From positions 529,021 through 593,020 of the forward strand of contig NZ_BRVM01000001.1 in NCBI RefSeq assembly GCF_026011715.1: DNA of 64,000 nt, read 5' to 3'. The notes beneath the pieces were generated by a model that searched no databases, was not told the origin of the DNA, and saw only the letters and a list, made by a program, of their open reading frames with translations. Made by a program: the position numbers and the translations under genes. The DNA is from Cytobacillus sp. NCCP-133 (GTDB lineage: Bacteria > Bacillota > Bacilli > Bacillales > Cytobacillaceae). Shown one piece after another: positions 12,379 to 21,084 of the stretch. Each line of letters begins with the position of its first letter. Within the stretch, counting starts at the first letter, position 1.

Positions 12379-12413
12379 GAAAGAAGAGGCGGCAATTTAT
12401 GCCTACCTCTTTC
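12379..12413 (-). terminator. Hairpin between gerM and rph
   Basis: On the minus strand GAAAGAGG-AGGCA pairs with TGCC-CCTCTT-TTTC around a short loop. It probably ends gerM transcription; the following T-run is poor, so partial read-through into rph is possible. Confidence 0.5.
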
Positions 12414-12446
12414 CTTTTACTATATAGTATAACAAATTATTCTTTT

Positions 12447-13520
12447 TTAAAAACTTCCTGTATTCACATTTTCAGGACGAGTCACTGGCTCTGTTAATTT
12501 CTCCCCGTCCTCATTCACAATTTCCGCTTTGCCATCAACTGTCACAGCAACGCTTTCAATATCTTTTTGTTCCGTCAATGAGAGTACTAAGGCATTCAGC
12601 AGATGTTTTGAAATGATTTTTTCTTCAAAGCTGCTGAAGACACTTTCATTAAAGTTGAGTGTGACTTTGCCGTCCTCTATCATTGGATCTTCAAGGAGCT
12701 CAACATCTGGAAGGAAATCTGTTACCAGATTAGAAGCATAGTTAGGGCCTTTAACCAATTCGTTAACAACCGCTTCAACATTATTATCCGTTTTATTGCT
12801 GACACGTTTTGTGACAGGGACATAATAATAGTTTTCTTCATCTCCGCCTAGATAGTATACTGTAACAGGCTTTGTATTAGTAATATCTACCACTTCTGCA
12901 GTATCCATATTTATGCCATTGGCCCTGCTTAATGATCCGCTGATCGGCGTTCCGTTTACAGGCATTTCTTTTAATTCATGTCCGTTCAATGTAAGCTTTA
13001 CCTTATCGATAGAGTCAAATTGGGTCAGCGTCCATGTAACTGATTCCAGAATTTTCATTTCATCTTCAGGAGCGTATTCCTGGAATTCTTTCGAGAAATC
13101 AACAGTGGCAACCTTATCTTCGATATTCACTGAAACCTTCGTATCAGCAGGAAGTACTGCCCGGAAATCGTTAGGAAGCAAATCGGTTACAGGTCCGTTC
13201 TCTACCAGATATTCCAACGCCTGAGTAGCTACAGAATTGGTTTTTGGAAGCTCAAGTGTCTGCGATACGACATATCCGTTTTTATCAATTAAATAAAGTT
13301 CTGTCTTAAGGTTTGCCACAACACCTTCTTCGTTCTCTGCTGACTCTGCTTCCGTTCCGTTCGTTTCTTCAGCAGTATTTTCGCCTTCATCGGAGTACGT
13401 TACCGCTTTTGGCGGATCCACCTTTTCCTTCCCCTGGCTTCCAAATAGACCGCATCCTGATAATAATACAGATGAAACGAGTACAGCTGAAACTATAGTC
13501 GTTTTTTTATTTATAGACAT
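12447..13520 (-). CDS. gerM: Spore germination lipoprotein GerM
   Basis: A 357-aa secreted lipoprotein. The N terminus is a hydrophobic signal ending in the lipobox LLSGC, so C23 would be lipidated after cleavage. An acidic, E/N/T-rich linker follows (about 32-68), then two GMN (GerM) domains at roughly 75-185 and 215-335. In B. subtilis GerM is needed for sporulation and germination and supports the channel apparatus around the forespore. Position next to racE matches B. subtilis apart from the inserted recQ. Confidence 0.93.
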   Translation of the reverse strand: MSINKKTTIVSAVLVSSVLLSGCGLFGSQGKEKVDPPKAVTYSDEGENTAEETNGTEAESAENEEGVVANLKTELYLIDKNGYVVSQTLELPKTNSVATQALEYLVENGPVTDLLPNDFRAVLPADTKVSVNIEDKVATVDFSKEFQEYAPEDEMKILESVTWTLTQFDSIDKVKLTLNGHELKEMPVNGTPISGSLSRANGINMDTAEVVDITNTKPVTVYYLGGDEENYYYVPVTKRVSNKTDNNVEAVVNELVKGPNYASNLVTDFLPDVELLEDPMIEDGKVTLNFNESVFSSFEEKIISKHLLNALVLSLTEQKDIESVAVTVDGKAEIVNEDGEKLTEPVTRPENVNTGSF

Positions 13521-13659
13521 ATTTAATCCCCCCTGAGACAGTTTGTACTACATGTATACGAGCCTATCTGTAATTTAGACCGCCTTTCAGCAGAAAAGTA
13601 TAAATAGATTTTTGACAGATTTGGACAAATTCTTAATAAATAGGATTTTTAAAAAAAGC

Positions 13660-13704
13660 AAGCATACAAAAAGAAGCTCCAAACGGAAGCTTCCTTTTGT
13701 ATGC
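13660..13704 (-). terminator. Terminator of recQ
   Basis: Long stem AGCATACAAAAGGAAGCT against AGCTTCTTTTTGTATGCT (one mismatch) after the recQ stop, followed by TTGCTTTTTTT on the minus strand. Confidence 0.92.
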
Positions 13705-15855
13705 TTACTCTGGCATTTCATTTTTAGCCAAAACTGCTTTTATTTTAAAATAATCAATTTCTTCCGATAGCTTTTCTTTAATTGGTTTAAGCTTGTCCCT
13801 TCCGACTTGATCAGCTGCTTGCAAAACGAGGTCTTCCTCTGTTTCGTTAAAAATATCAGAACAGTCGATTGCATTGCCTTCTTTTATCGAACGAAGAATG
13901 TGCTCCTGAACCGTTATCGGTGAAAAATTCCGCCTTTTAGCAATCTCGCTTATTGAAAGTCCATCCATATAATAATTATACGAGATCTGATAACTAGGGC
14001 GATCATCCATAGGCTCCTCTGCCTTTGCCGATTGCTCAGGCCCTGCATCTTCAAGTGAGATATTATGCTTTTCAACAAAGTGTTTGATTTCTTGTATAAA
14101 ATGCTCCCCATACTTTTCGAACTTCATTTGCCCAACACCCTTGATATTTAACATCAGATTCTTCGCAACCGGATAATAGCGGCTCATTTCTTTTAAGGCG
14201 GTATCGGCAAATACTACATATGGCGGGACTTTCTCTTCGTCAGCAAGTTTCTTTCTTAGTGCTCTCAGTACCTCGAAGAGTTCACTGTTTCCTTCTGTTT
14301 CCTGAACAGCATCCGGCTCTTTTATCTTCATAGCGATTTTTTCCTGACCCTTAAGCACCGGAAGGGAATTGGCTGATAGTTTCACTGTTGGATATTTCCC
14401 ATCTGTTAAAGCTATGAATCCCTCTGAAAGCAAATAATTCAGTATATCAATAATTTCCTTTTCCTTTCGGTTTTTCAATAACCCGAATGTGGATAGCTCA
14501 TTAAACTTCATTTCACGGATTCTTTTATTATTCGATCCTTTTAAAACCTGGGCAGTCAGCGTAACTCCAAACCTTTCTCCCATTCTCTTAATGCATGAAA
14601 AGATCATTAATGCTTCTTGGGTAATATCGATGCTCTTCCGATCATCCAGACAGCTGCTGCATTTACCGCATGTAGAAGGGTCTGCATTCTCATCAAAGTA
14701 TTCAATAATGTAGGATTGAAGGCATTTTTCTGTATGGCAATAATTCACCATATCCTTTAGCTTTCTATATTCCTGCTCCATCTTCTGAAGGTCTAAACGG
14801 CTCTCTTCAATCAGGAATTTCTGCAGCTGAATATCCTGTGGAGCAAACAGCAGATAGCATGAACTCTCTTCACCATCCCTCCCCGCTCTGCCCGCTTCCT
14901 GGTAATAAGCTTCAATATTGCGGGGCAAGTTATAATGGATCACATATCTGACATTTGATTTATCGATTCCCATCCCAAATGCATTTGTTGCTATCATAAT
15001 ATCTGCTTCATCATATACAAACGCATTTTGGGCTTCTTTTCTCTCCTCTTCTTTTAGTCCCGCATGATATTTTGCAGCTGAATAACTTTTCCCTTTTAAA
15101 AAGTGATGAAGCTGGTCTGTTTCCTTGCGGCTAGATGTATAAATGATGCCTGCTTCATTCTTGTGTTTTTCAATCGTCTGCAGAATAAAATCCCTTTTGT
15201 TAACACCTTTCAGTACTTGAAAAGAGAGATTTTCCCGGGCAAAACCAGTTATAAACGTATTTTCCTCGCTTATGTTTAAAAGCCTCCGAATATCACCAGC
15301 TACATCCTGTGTCGCTGTTGCTGTCAAAGCAGCGACCACAGGCTTCTGGCTCAAGCTCTCAAGCTGACCGACAACAGACCTGTAGCTTGGTCTAAAGTCG
15401 TGTCCCCACTGAGAGATACAATGCGCCTCATCAAAAATAATCGAACTAACCTGCACATCGTTTAACAGTTCTAAAAATGCCAGGGAGCCAAATCTTTCGG
15501 GTGCAACATACACAAGCTTATACTCACGATTCCGGATACCTGCTATGATGTTATGGTACTCATCAGCTGACAATGAACTGTTGAGATAAGCAGCGGGTAT
15601 ACCCGCTGTCAGGAGAGCATCTACTTGGTCCTTCATTAAGGAAATTAATGGAGAAATGACGATGGCCGTTCCGGGGAGAACAAGAGCAGGTATTTGGAAG
15701 CAAATCGACTTACCGCCTCCTGTAGGGAGTATTCCGAGTGTATTTGTTTGTCCGATGATATTTCGGATAATTTCCTCTTGCCCTGGACGGAAAGAGGTGT
15801 AACCAAAGTATTCATTCAAATAAGTTTCTGCTTGTGCCAGCAAATTGACCACCAA
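13705..15855 (-). CDS. recQ: ATP-dependent DNA helicase RecQ with C-terminal HTH
   Basis: A 716-aa 3'-5' DNA helicase used in recombination and fork repair. Walker A is TGGGKS (45-50) and motif II DEAH (142-145). The RQC zinc site is visible as CHTEKC and, 20 residues on, CGKCSSC. An HRDC domain covers about 520-600 (ELFEVLRALRKKLA to HFIQEI). After it comes a helix-turn-helix (GLSISEIAKRRNFS), making the protein about 120 residues longer than minimal RecQ. In B. subtilis, as I recall, gerM and racE are adjacent, so recQ is an addition to this neighbourhood. Confidence 0.95.
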   Translation of the reverse strand: MVVNLLAQAETYLNEYFGYTSFRPGQEEIIRNIIGQTNTLGILPTGGGKSICFQIPALVLPGTAIVISPLISLMKDQVDALLTAGIPAAYLNSSLSADEYHNIIAGIRNREYKLVYVAPERFGSLAFLELLNDVQVSSIIFDEAHCISQWGHDFRPSYRSVVGQLESLSQKPVVAALTATATQDVAGDIRRLLNISEENTFITGFARENLSFQVLKGVNKRDFILQTIEKHKNEAGIIYTSSRKETDQLHHFLKGKSYSAAKYHAGLKEEERKEAQNAFVYDEADIMIATNAFGMGIDKSNVRYVIHYNLPRNIEAYYQEAGRAGRDGEESSCYLLFAPQDIQLQKFLIEESRLDLQKMEQEYRKLKDMVNYCHTEKCLQSYIIEYFDENADPSTCGKCSSCLDDRKSIDITQEALMIFSCIKRMGERFGVTLTAQVLKGSNNKRIREMKFNELSTFGLLKNRKEKEIIDILNYLLSEGFIALTDGKYPTVKLSANSLPVLKGQEKIAMKIKEPDAVQETEGNSELFEVLRALRKKLADEEKVPPYVVFADTALKEMSRYYPVAKNLMLNIKGVGQMKFEKYGEHFIQEIKHFVEKHNISLEDAGPEQSAKAEEPMDDRPSYQISYNYYMDGLSISEIAKRRNFSPITVQEHILRSIKEGNAIDCSDIFNETEEDLVLQAADQVGRDKLKPIKEKLSEEIDYFKIKAVLAKNEMPE

Positions 15856-15925
15856 CTTCGATTAAAATTTGTTTTGCAACTTCATGATACCAAAGCATTT
15901 TTTAATTGTAACCATAAAAATCAAA

Positions 15926-15956
15926 ACACCTTCTGCAGGGAATGCTAAGAAGGTGT
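15926..15956 (-). terminator. Terminator after racE
   Basis: Stem ACACCTTCT/AGAAGGTGT with a 13-nt loop, followed on the minus strand by TTTGATTTTT. It separates racE from recQ. Confidence 0.85.
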
Positions 15957-15965
15957 CTATCGTTT

Positions 15966-16760
15966 TTAAAGCGAAATTTTTTCAACTTTATTTACAGGGG
16001 TTTTTAGCCACTTGGCAGCAATTTTTGAAAAAATTGCCGTAGAACCGGTTGTGAAGAACGTATATTCAGGTTCCTCCGCATTTTCCTTCAGCAATCCGTG
16101 ATGGTGCAGAATTGTACTGGCTTCCCTTGCTGTTTCTTCCCCAGAACTAATTACTTTTACGTTTTTCCCCATAATATTTTTTATAATTGGTTCTAAAAGC
16201 GGATAATGTGTACACCCAAGAATCAGGGTGTCCATCCCTCTGCCTTTTAGTGTCTGCAAGGTTTCAGCCACAATTTTTTTGGCTACAGGCCCTTCATATT
16301 CCCCGCTTTCAACAAGTGGAACAAATTTAGGGCATGCCAGGCTATGGATAGTGGATTTGCTGTTTATCTGTATCAATGCTTTTTCATAAGCCTTGCTTTT
16401 GACCGTACCTTCAGTACCAATCACACCGATTGTAAGATTCTTTGTTACTTTAATGGCCGTTCTTGCCCCTGGATATATAACGCCAATTACCGGTATGGAC
16501 AGCTCATGGCGAATTTCTTCAAGAGCTACAGCCGTAGCTGTATTGCATGCGATCACAAGCATTTTAATATTATTACCGAGTAAAAATTGAGTCAATTGCC
16601 ATGTGAAGGCTTTTACCTCTTCGCCAGTCCGCGGACCGTATGGACAGCGGGCCGTATCCCCAAGGTAAACAATATCTTCATTTGGCAGCTGCCGCATAAT
16701 TTCCTTTGCGACTGTTAAGCCTCCTACTCCGGAGTCAATAATTCCTATAGGTTGTTTCAA
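15966..16760 (-). CDS. racE: Glutamate racemase
   Basis: Cofactor-independent racemase (264 aa) supplying D-glutamate for peptidoglycan. The two catalytic cysteines are C72 (IACNTATA) and C183 (LGCTHYPLL), and the N-terminal [10 protein letters not shown] and the [11 protein letters not shown] loop are intact. It lies 10 bp downstream of ysmB in the same direction, so the two are probably co-transcribed. Symbol racE follows Bacillus usage; murI is equivalent. Confidence 0.97.
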   Translation of the reverse strand: MKQPIGIIDSGVGGLTVAKEIMRQLPNEDIVYLGDTARCPYGPRTGEEVKAFTWQLTQFLLGNNIKMLVIACNTATAVALEEIRHELSIPVIGVIYPGARTAIKVTKNLTIGVIGTEGTVKSKAYEKALIQINSKSTIHSLACPKFVPLVESGEYEGPVAKKIVAETLQTLKGRGMDTLILGCTHYPLLEPIIKNIMGKNVKVISSGEETAREASTILHHHGLLKENAEEPEYTFFTTGSTAIFSKIAAKWLKTPVNKVEKISL

Positions 16761-16770
16761 ACGTACCGCC

Positions 16771-17229
16771 TCATTCTACGCGCATATCATGGTGTAATTT
16801 CATAAGATTGTCTTTAAGGAACAATACCTCATCATGTGAAAAGTCTTTAAGAACCTCTTTCAAATATTCCTGACGCTTTCTAATCACTTCCTCAATAATC
16901 CGCTCGCCTTCTTCCAGCAAGTGAATGCGGACTACCCTTCGGTCATTGGGATCTTTTACCCTTTTCACAAGATTATTCTTTTCCATACGGTCGACAAGGT
17001 CTGTTGTTGTGCTGCAGGCCAGATACATCTTGTTTGAAAGCTCGCCAATCGTCATGTCGCCTTCTTCAAAAAGCCATTGCAAAGCCACAAATTGAGGAGG
17101 TGTGATGGTGAAATCACTCAAAATTTCCCTTCCCTTTTGCTTGATTATGCCGGATATGTATCTAAGGTCTTTTTCTATGTCAGCCACAACATCATTTATT
17201 TCATTGAGTTTAGGATCTTCAAGCTTCAT
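16771..17229 (-). CDS. ysmB: MarR-family transcriptional regulator YsmB
   Basis: 152-aa winged-helix dimeric regulator. The recognition region includes [25 protein letters not shown] (about residues 60-84) and the wing has the [10 protein letters not shown] motif typical of MarR proteins. A possible metal or redox role is not indicated; only one cysteine is present. It sits directly upstream of racE as ysmB does in B. subtilis. The effector and targets are unknown. A run of about 15 A residues lies 35 bp upstream of its start. Confidence 0.9.
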   Translation of the reverse strand: MKLEDPKLNEINDVVADIEKDLRYISGIIKQKGREILSDFTITPPQFVALQWLFEEGDMTIGELSNKMYLACSTTTDLVDRMEKNNLVKRVKDPNDRRVVRIHLLEEGERIIEEVIRKRQEYLKEVLKDFSHDEVLFLKDNLMKLHHDMRVE

Positions 17230-17379
17230 AATATAAACACTCCCATTTCAGCTTTTACCGTATAAAAAAAAAAAAAAACGATATTTTTGCTCTTGTGCAT
17301 ATATTTTCACCTTTTTCAGCATAAATTTCAAGAAAGAATTAAATCCATAACTGAAAAATATCCCCGTATAAAAGTATTA

Positions 17380-17405
17380 ACCGGCATCCCAGAAGGATAG
17401 CCGGT
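17380..17405 (-). terminator. Terminator after gerE
   Basis: Stem ACCGGC/GCCGGT extended by a TCC/GGA pairing, 6 bp past the gerE stop; the tail TTAATACTTTT is only moderately T-rich. Confidence 0.65.
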
Positions 17406-17410
17406 CTAGA

Positions 17411-17635
17411 TTAAAGTTCTAGCTCTCCCATTCGAAGGAGCTCTACAACAGCTTGTGAACGCCCCTTTACACCAAGCTTTTGCATCGCATTGGAAATGTG
17501 GTTCCGAACGGTTTTTTCACTTATAAACAATTCACCAGCGATTTCCCTTGTTGTTTTATCTTGTACTAACAATTCGAATACTTCTCTTTCTCGTTTGGTG
17601 AGTAATGGCTTGTGAGTATATTCATTCTCCTTCAA
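17411..17635 (-). CDS. gerE: Late mother-cell regulator GerE
   Basis: A stand-alone LuxR-type DNA-binding domain (74 aa) that activates and represses sigma-K-dependent spore coat genes late in sporulation. The helix-turn-helix TTREIAGELFISEKTVRNHI is almost the same as in B. subtilis, as is the C terminus ELLRMGELEL. The start is a TTG (17633-17635) preceded by AGGAGGG. A sigma-K-like promoter lies upstream. It is monocistronic between terminators. Confidence 0.97.
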   Translation of the reverse strand: MKENEYTHKPLLTKREREVFELLVQDKTTREIAGELFISEKTVRNHISNAMQKLGVKGRSQAVVELLRMGELEL

Positions 17636-17699
17636 GTAATGTAACCCTCCTTGCCTTTCGCCAGCTATGAACCACGGGTGGGTATATATTTAGTCACCA

Positions 17700-17727
17700 T
17701 ATCATATGTCAGCAAAAGTATTGAAGT
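17700..17727 (-). promoter_or_regulatory. Sigma-K-type promoter of gerE
   Basis: The -10 region CATATGATA fits the sigma-K consensus CATANNNTA exactly, with AC 17 bp upstream as the minimal -35. gerE transcription by sigma-K is established in B. subtilis. Confidence 0.7.
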
Positions 17728-17780
17728 GACTATATTTACGTAAAGGAGAAAGTTATTTTTTACAATGTGCATTTGTGATC

Positions 17781-18245
17781 CTAGGCCTGTACTCTCACTC
17801 CGCTTTTCAGCATTTCTTTCATATCTACAGACCAAGGGATGCCTTTGCCGGTCTTTTTTGATATTTGCACCATAGTCCCCCTTCCGGCAAAACAGATTGA
17901 ATTGTCCGATTTCTTCCCCATATAGTGAATATCAACAGAGGACCTCCCTATGGAAGCAGCTTTTACATATATGTTAATTTTTTCATCAAAGAAAACCTGG
18001 CTTAAAAAATCGCATTGCAGATCCGCTACCACTGGAATGGTTTCATTCTCCGGCTTTACCCATTCCTGCATAAATCCCTTGCTCTTAAAGAATTCGATCC
18101 TTGCTTCTTCATAGTATGTGAATGGAACAGTATTGTTCAAGTGGCCAAACATATCTGTTTCAGAAAAACGCACCTTTACTGGATGAAAAAAATTAAATTC
18201 CCCTTCCCATCTTTTAAAGTCCTCTATATAGCTTAATTTTACCAT
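17781..18245 (-). CDS. ysmA: Hotdog-fold acyl-CoA thioesterase YsmA
   Basis: A 154-aa hotdog-fold protein of the 4-hydroxybenzoyl-CoA thioesterase type. The helix-start signature VRFSETDMFGHLNNTVPFTYYEEAR contains the conserved D and N of this group; it would hydrolyse an acyl-CoA thioester, substrate unknown. The start is the ATG at 18243-18245 after GGGAGG; an earlier ATG at 18278 has no ribosome site. A short palindrome TGAATGAACATTCA lies 23 bp upstream, suggesting control by a TetR-type, possibly fatty-acid-responsive regulator. Confidence 0.88.
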   Translation of the reverse strand: MVKLSYIEDFKRWEGEFNFFHPVKVRFSETDMFGHLNNTVPFTYYEEARIEFFKSKGFMQEWVKPENETIPVVADLQCDFLSQVFFDEKINIYVKAASIGRSSVDIHYMGKKSDNSICFAGRGTMVQISKKTGKGIPWSVDMKEMLKSGVRVQA

Positions 18246-18267
18246 GTTGTATCCTCCCGGCAAATTA

Positions 18268-18281
18268 TGAATGAACATTCA
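18268..18281. promoter_or_regulatory. Palindrome upstream of ysmA
   Basis: TGAATGAACATTCA is a perfect 6-2-6 inverted repeat. The arms TGAATG/CATTCA are the same as those of the FadR box at 30587-30604, but the centre is 4 bp shorter. Confidence 0.5.
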
Positions 18282-18346
18282 CTTTTTTATTCATTATAAT
18301 ATTTTTAGAATTTTTTTGAAAACCTTTCGGCCTCTGAAATTCACAA

Positions 18347-18377
18347 AAACCCCCTCTCCGAACTGGAAAGGGGGTTC
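18347..18377 (-). terminator. Terminator of sdhCAB
   Basis: Stem AACCCCCTTTCC/GGAGAGGGGGTT (one mismatch) 9 bp after the sdhB stop, followed by TTT on the minus strand. Confidence 0.9.
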
Positions 18378-18385
18378 TATACGAT

Positions 18386-19153
18386 TTAGATTCTGTCGCT
18401 TCCAAAGAAGTTTTTGAAAGACTGGAAGGTGGTATCACGGTTTAGCGCTGCAATCGATGTTGTCAAAGGAATTCCTTTAGGGCAGGACTGTACACAGTTT
18501 TGGGAGTTGCCGCAGTTGGCAAGTCCGCCATCACCCATAATTTGTTCCAAGCGTTCAGCTTTATTCATTTCCCCTGTTGGATGGGCATTGAATAAACGAA
18601 CTTGTGATAAAGGAGCTGGCCCAATGAAATCGGATTTGCTGTTTACGTTCGGACATGCTTCCAGGCAAACTCCGCAAGTCATGCATTTAGACAGCTCATA
18701 AGCCCATTGGCGCTTTCTTTCAGGCATACGAGGCCCTGGTCCCAAATCATATGTTCCATCGATTGGAATCCATGCCTTAACTTTTTTTAGAGAATCGAAC
18801 ATGCGGCTTCGGTCCACCTGCAAGTCACGGACTACTGGGAAAGTGCGCATTGGTTCAAGGCGGATTGGCTGCTCGAGCTGATCAACAAGTGCCGTACATG
18901 ACTGGCGAGGCTTTCCGTTTATTATCATAGAACATGCTCCGCAAACTTCTTCAAGACAGTTCATATCCCATGCAATCGGTGTAGTACTTTCACCTTTCAC
19001 AGTAACCGGATTACGGCGGATTTCCATAAGAGCGGAAATAACGTTCATATTTGGACGGTATTCAATCTCAAATTCTTCCTGATAAGGGGCTGAATCAGTA
19101 GTATCCTGGCGGCTGATTATGAAACGGACAGTTTTCGTTTTCGTTTCTTGCAT
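18386..19153 (-). CDS. sdhB: Succinate dehydrogenase iron-sulfur subunit SdhB
   Basis: Electron-transfer subunit (255 aa) of respiratory complex II, on the inner face of the membrane. The [2Fe-2S] ligands are C66, C71, C74 and C86. The ferredoxin-like C-terminal domain has CMTCGVCLEACP (C157, C160, C163, C167) and CGNSQNCVQSCP (C214, C220, C224), which together hold the [4Fe-4S] and [3Fe-4S] clusters. It follows sdhA by 3 bp and ends the operon. Confidence 0.98.
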   Translation of the reverse strand: MQETKTKTVRFIISRQDTTDSAPYQEEFEIEYRPNMNVISALMEIRRNPVTVKGESTTPIAWDMNCLEEVCGACSMIINGKPRQSCTALVDQLEQPIRLEPMRTFPVVRDLQVDRSRMFDSLKKVKAWIPIDGTYDLGPGPRMPERKRQWAYELSKCMTCGVCLEACPNVNSKSDFIGPAPLSQVRLFNAHPTGEMNKAERLEQIMGDGGLANCGNSQNCVQSCPKGIPLTTSIAALNRDTTFQSFKNFFGSDRI

Positions 19154-19156
19154 TGC

Positions 19157-20917
19157 TTAATTCTCCCCTTTCTTTTTGGAATAGTCACGCTTGCGCGGTT
19201 TAATTAAACTTACATCAATATCTTCGTAATGAAACTCAGGAGCAGAGTTTGCATCTACAAACTTCGCCATGGTTGTTTTCATGAACTCCTCATCATTACG
19301 TTCTGGGAATTCAGGCTTATAGTGAGCACCGCGGCTTTCATTACGGTTATAAGCACCGATTGTAATAACGCGAGCCAATTGAAGCATATTCTGCAATTGG
19401 CGTGTAAAGCTAGCACCCTGGTTGCTCCACTTCGCTGTGTCGTTAATATTGATTTTTTTATATCGCTCCATCAGTTCAATAATTTTTTCATCTGTTTTTA
19501 ATAGCCTGTCATTGTGGCGAACAACTGTCACATTATCAGTCATCCATTCGCCAAGCTCTTTATGAAGGACATAGGCATTTTCTGTACCATTAAGAGACAT
19601 AATGTTATTCCATTTTTCTTCTTCCTGTTTCACATAGCGGTCAAATAGTGATAATGGCAGATCCTCTGCACTCTTATCCAATCCGCTGATATATTTAACT
19701 GCATTAGGGCCTGCTATCATTCCGCCATAAATGGCTGAAAGTAGTGAGTTGGCACCCAGACGATTTGCACCATGCTGTGAATAATCGCATTCACCTGCTG
19801 CAAACAAGCCAGGAATATTTGTCATTTGGTCATAATCGACCCACAGTCCGCCCATTGAATAGTGGACTGCAGGGAAGATTTTCATTGGTACTTTACGAGG
19901 ATCTTCACCCTGGAATTTCTCATAAATTTCAATAATTCCGCCCAGCTTGATATCTAATTCTTTAGGATCTTTATGGGATAGATCCAAATAAACCATGTTC
20001 TCCCCATTAACGCCAAGCTTTTGGTTAACACATACGTCAAAGATTTCACGTGTTGCAATATCACGCGGCACCAAGTTTCCATAGGCAGGATATTTCTCTT
20101 CAAGGAAATACCAAGGCTTGCCATCTTTATAAGTCCAAACTCGCCCACCCTCACCGCGGGCTGATTCACTCATAAGACGAAGCTTATCATCTCCTGGGAT
20201 AGCTGTTGGATGAATTTGAATGAATTCTCCATTCGCATAATAAACACCTTGCTGATACACAATCGAAGCTGCTGAACCAGTGTTAATGACAGAGTTCGTT
20301 GATTTTCCAAAAATGATTCCTGGTCCGCCAGTTGCCATAATAACAGCATCTGCTGCAAATGATTTGATTTCCATTGAAGTCAGATTCTGGACAACGACAC
20401 CTTTACAAGCTCCATCATCGTCAATCACTACCCCCAGGAATTCCCAGCCTTCATACTTCGTAACCAAGCCGGCAACTTCATGGCGGCGAACCTGCTCGTC
20501 CATCGCATAAAGCAGCTGCTGGCCAGTCGTAGCACCCGCAAATGCTGTGCGGTGATGCTGTGTTCCACCGAAGCGGCGGAAGTCAAGCAATCCTTCAGGT
20601 GTACGGTTAAACATTACACCCATACGGTCAAATAAATGGATGATGCCTGGTGCAGCTTCAGCCATTGCTTTAACAGGGGGCTGGTTTGCCAAAAAGTCAC
20701 CGCCATAGATTGTATCGTCAAAATGAATATAAGGAGAATCTCCTTCTCCTTTAGTATTTACTGCTCCGTTAATACCGCCCTGGGCACAAACGGAGTGAGA
20801 ACGTTTAACCGGCACTAATGAAAATAATTCAACCGGAGTCCCTGATTCTGCAACTTTAATTGTCGCCATTAATCCAGCTAATCCGCCGCCGACAACTATA
20901 ACCTTTCCTTTACCCAT
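19157..20917 (-). CDS. sdhA: Succinate dehydrogenase flavoprotein SdhA
   Basis: FAD-carrying catalytic subunit (586 aa) oxidising succinate to fumarate. The FAD-binding motif GGGLAG is at 10-15 and the flavin is probably attached to H41 in RSHSVCAQGG. Active-site segments IQIHPTAIPG and HYSMGGLWVD, and the C-terminal region with SRGAHYKPEFPERNDE, are intact. It is separated from sdhC by 167 bp that hold a copy of the dispersed repeat; in B. subtilis, as I recall, this gap is much shorter. Confidence 0.98.
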   Translation of the reverse strand: MGKGKVIVVGGGLAGLMATIKVAESGTPVELFSLVPVKRSHSVCAQGGINGAVNTKGEGDSPYIHFDDTIYGGDFLANQPPVKAMAEAAPGIIHLFDRMGVMFNRTPEGLLDFRRFGGTQHHRTAFAGATTGQQLLYAMDEQVRRHEVAGLVTKYEGWEFLGVVIDDDGACKGVVVQNLTSMEIKSFAADAVIMATGGPGIIFGKSTNSVINTGSAASIVYQQGVYYANGEFIQIHPTAIPGDDKLRLMSESARGEGGRVWTYKDGKPWYFLEEKYPAYGNLVPRDIATREIFDVCVNQKLGVNGENMVYLDLSHKDPKELDIKLGGIIEIYEKFQGEDPRKVPMKIFPAVHYSMGGLWVDYDQMTNIPGLFAAGECDYSQHGANRLGANSLLSAIYGGMIAGPNAVKYISGLDKSAEDLPLSLFDRYVKQEEEKWNNIMSLNGTENAYVLHKELGEWMTDNVTVVRHNDRLLKTDEKIIELMERYKKININDTAKWSNQGASFTRQLQNMLQLARVITIGAYNRNESRGAHYKPEFPERNDEEFMKTTMAKFVDANSAPEFHYEDIDVSLIKPRKRDYSKKKGEN

Positions 20918-20946
20918 CGTGACTCACTCCCTTAATCCTAGTACAA

Positions 20947-21035
20947 AGAAAAGCGTATGGCGCCCGTATATCGGCAAGAATTCTCTTAAGCCGATGGCGC
21001 CTGAGCTAGACAGCTGTCTACTCTAAAGCTTGTAT
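20947..21035 (+). repeat. Short dispersed-repeat copy between sdhC and sdhA
   Basis: Starts AGAAAAGCG and reaches GAGCTAGACAGCTGTC, the two ends of the window's repeat family. Between them ATGGCGCC...GGCGCC and TCGGC...GCCGA arms make an imperfect hairpin. It lies inside the sdh transcript. Confidence 0.7.
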
Positions 21036-21084
21036 CTTCAAAATTTTAATATTCCAATCTAGTCTTTCAGTCTTTTAATGACTA

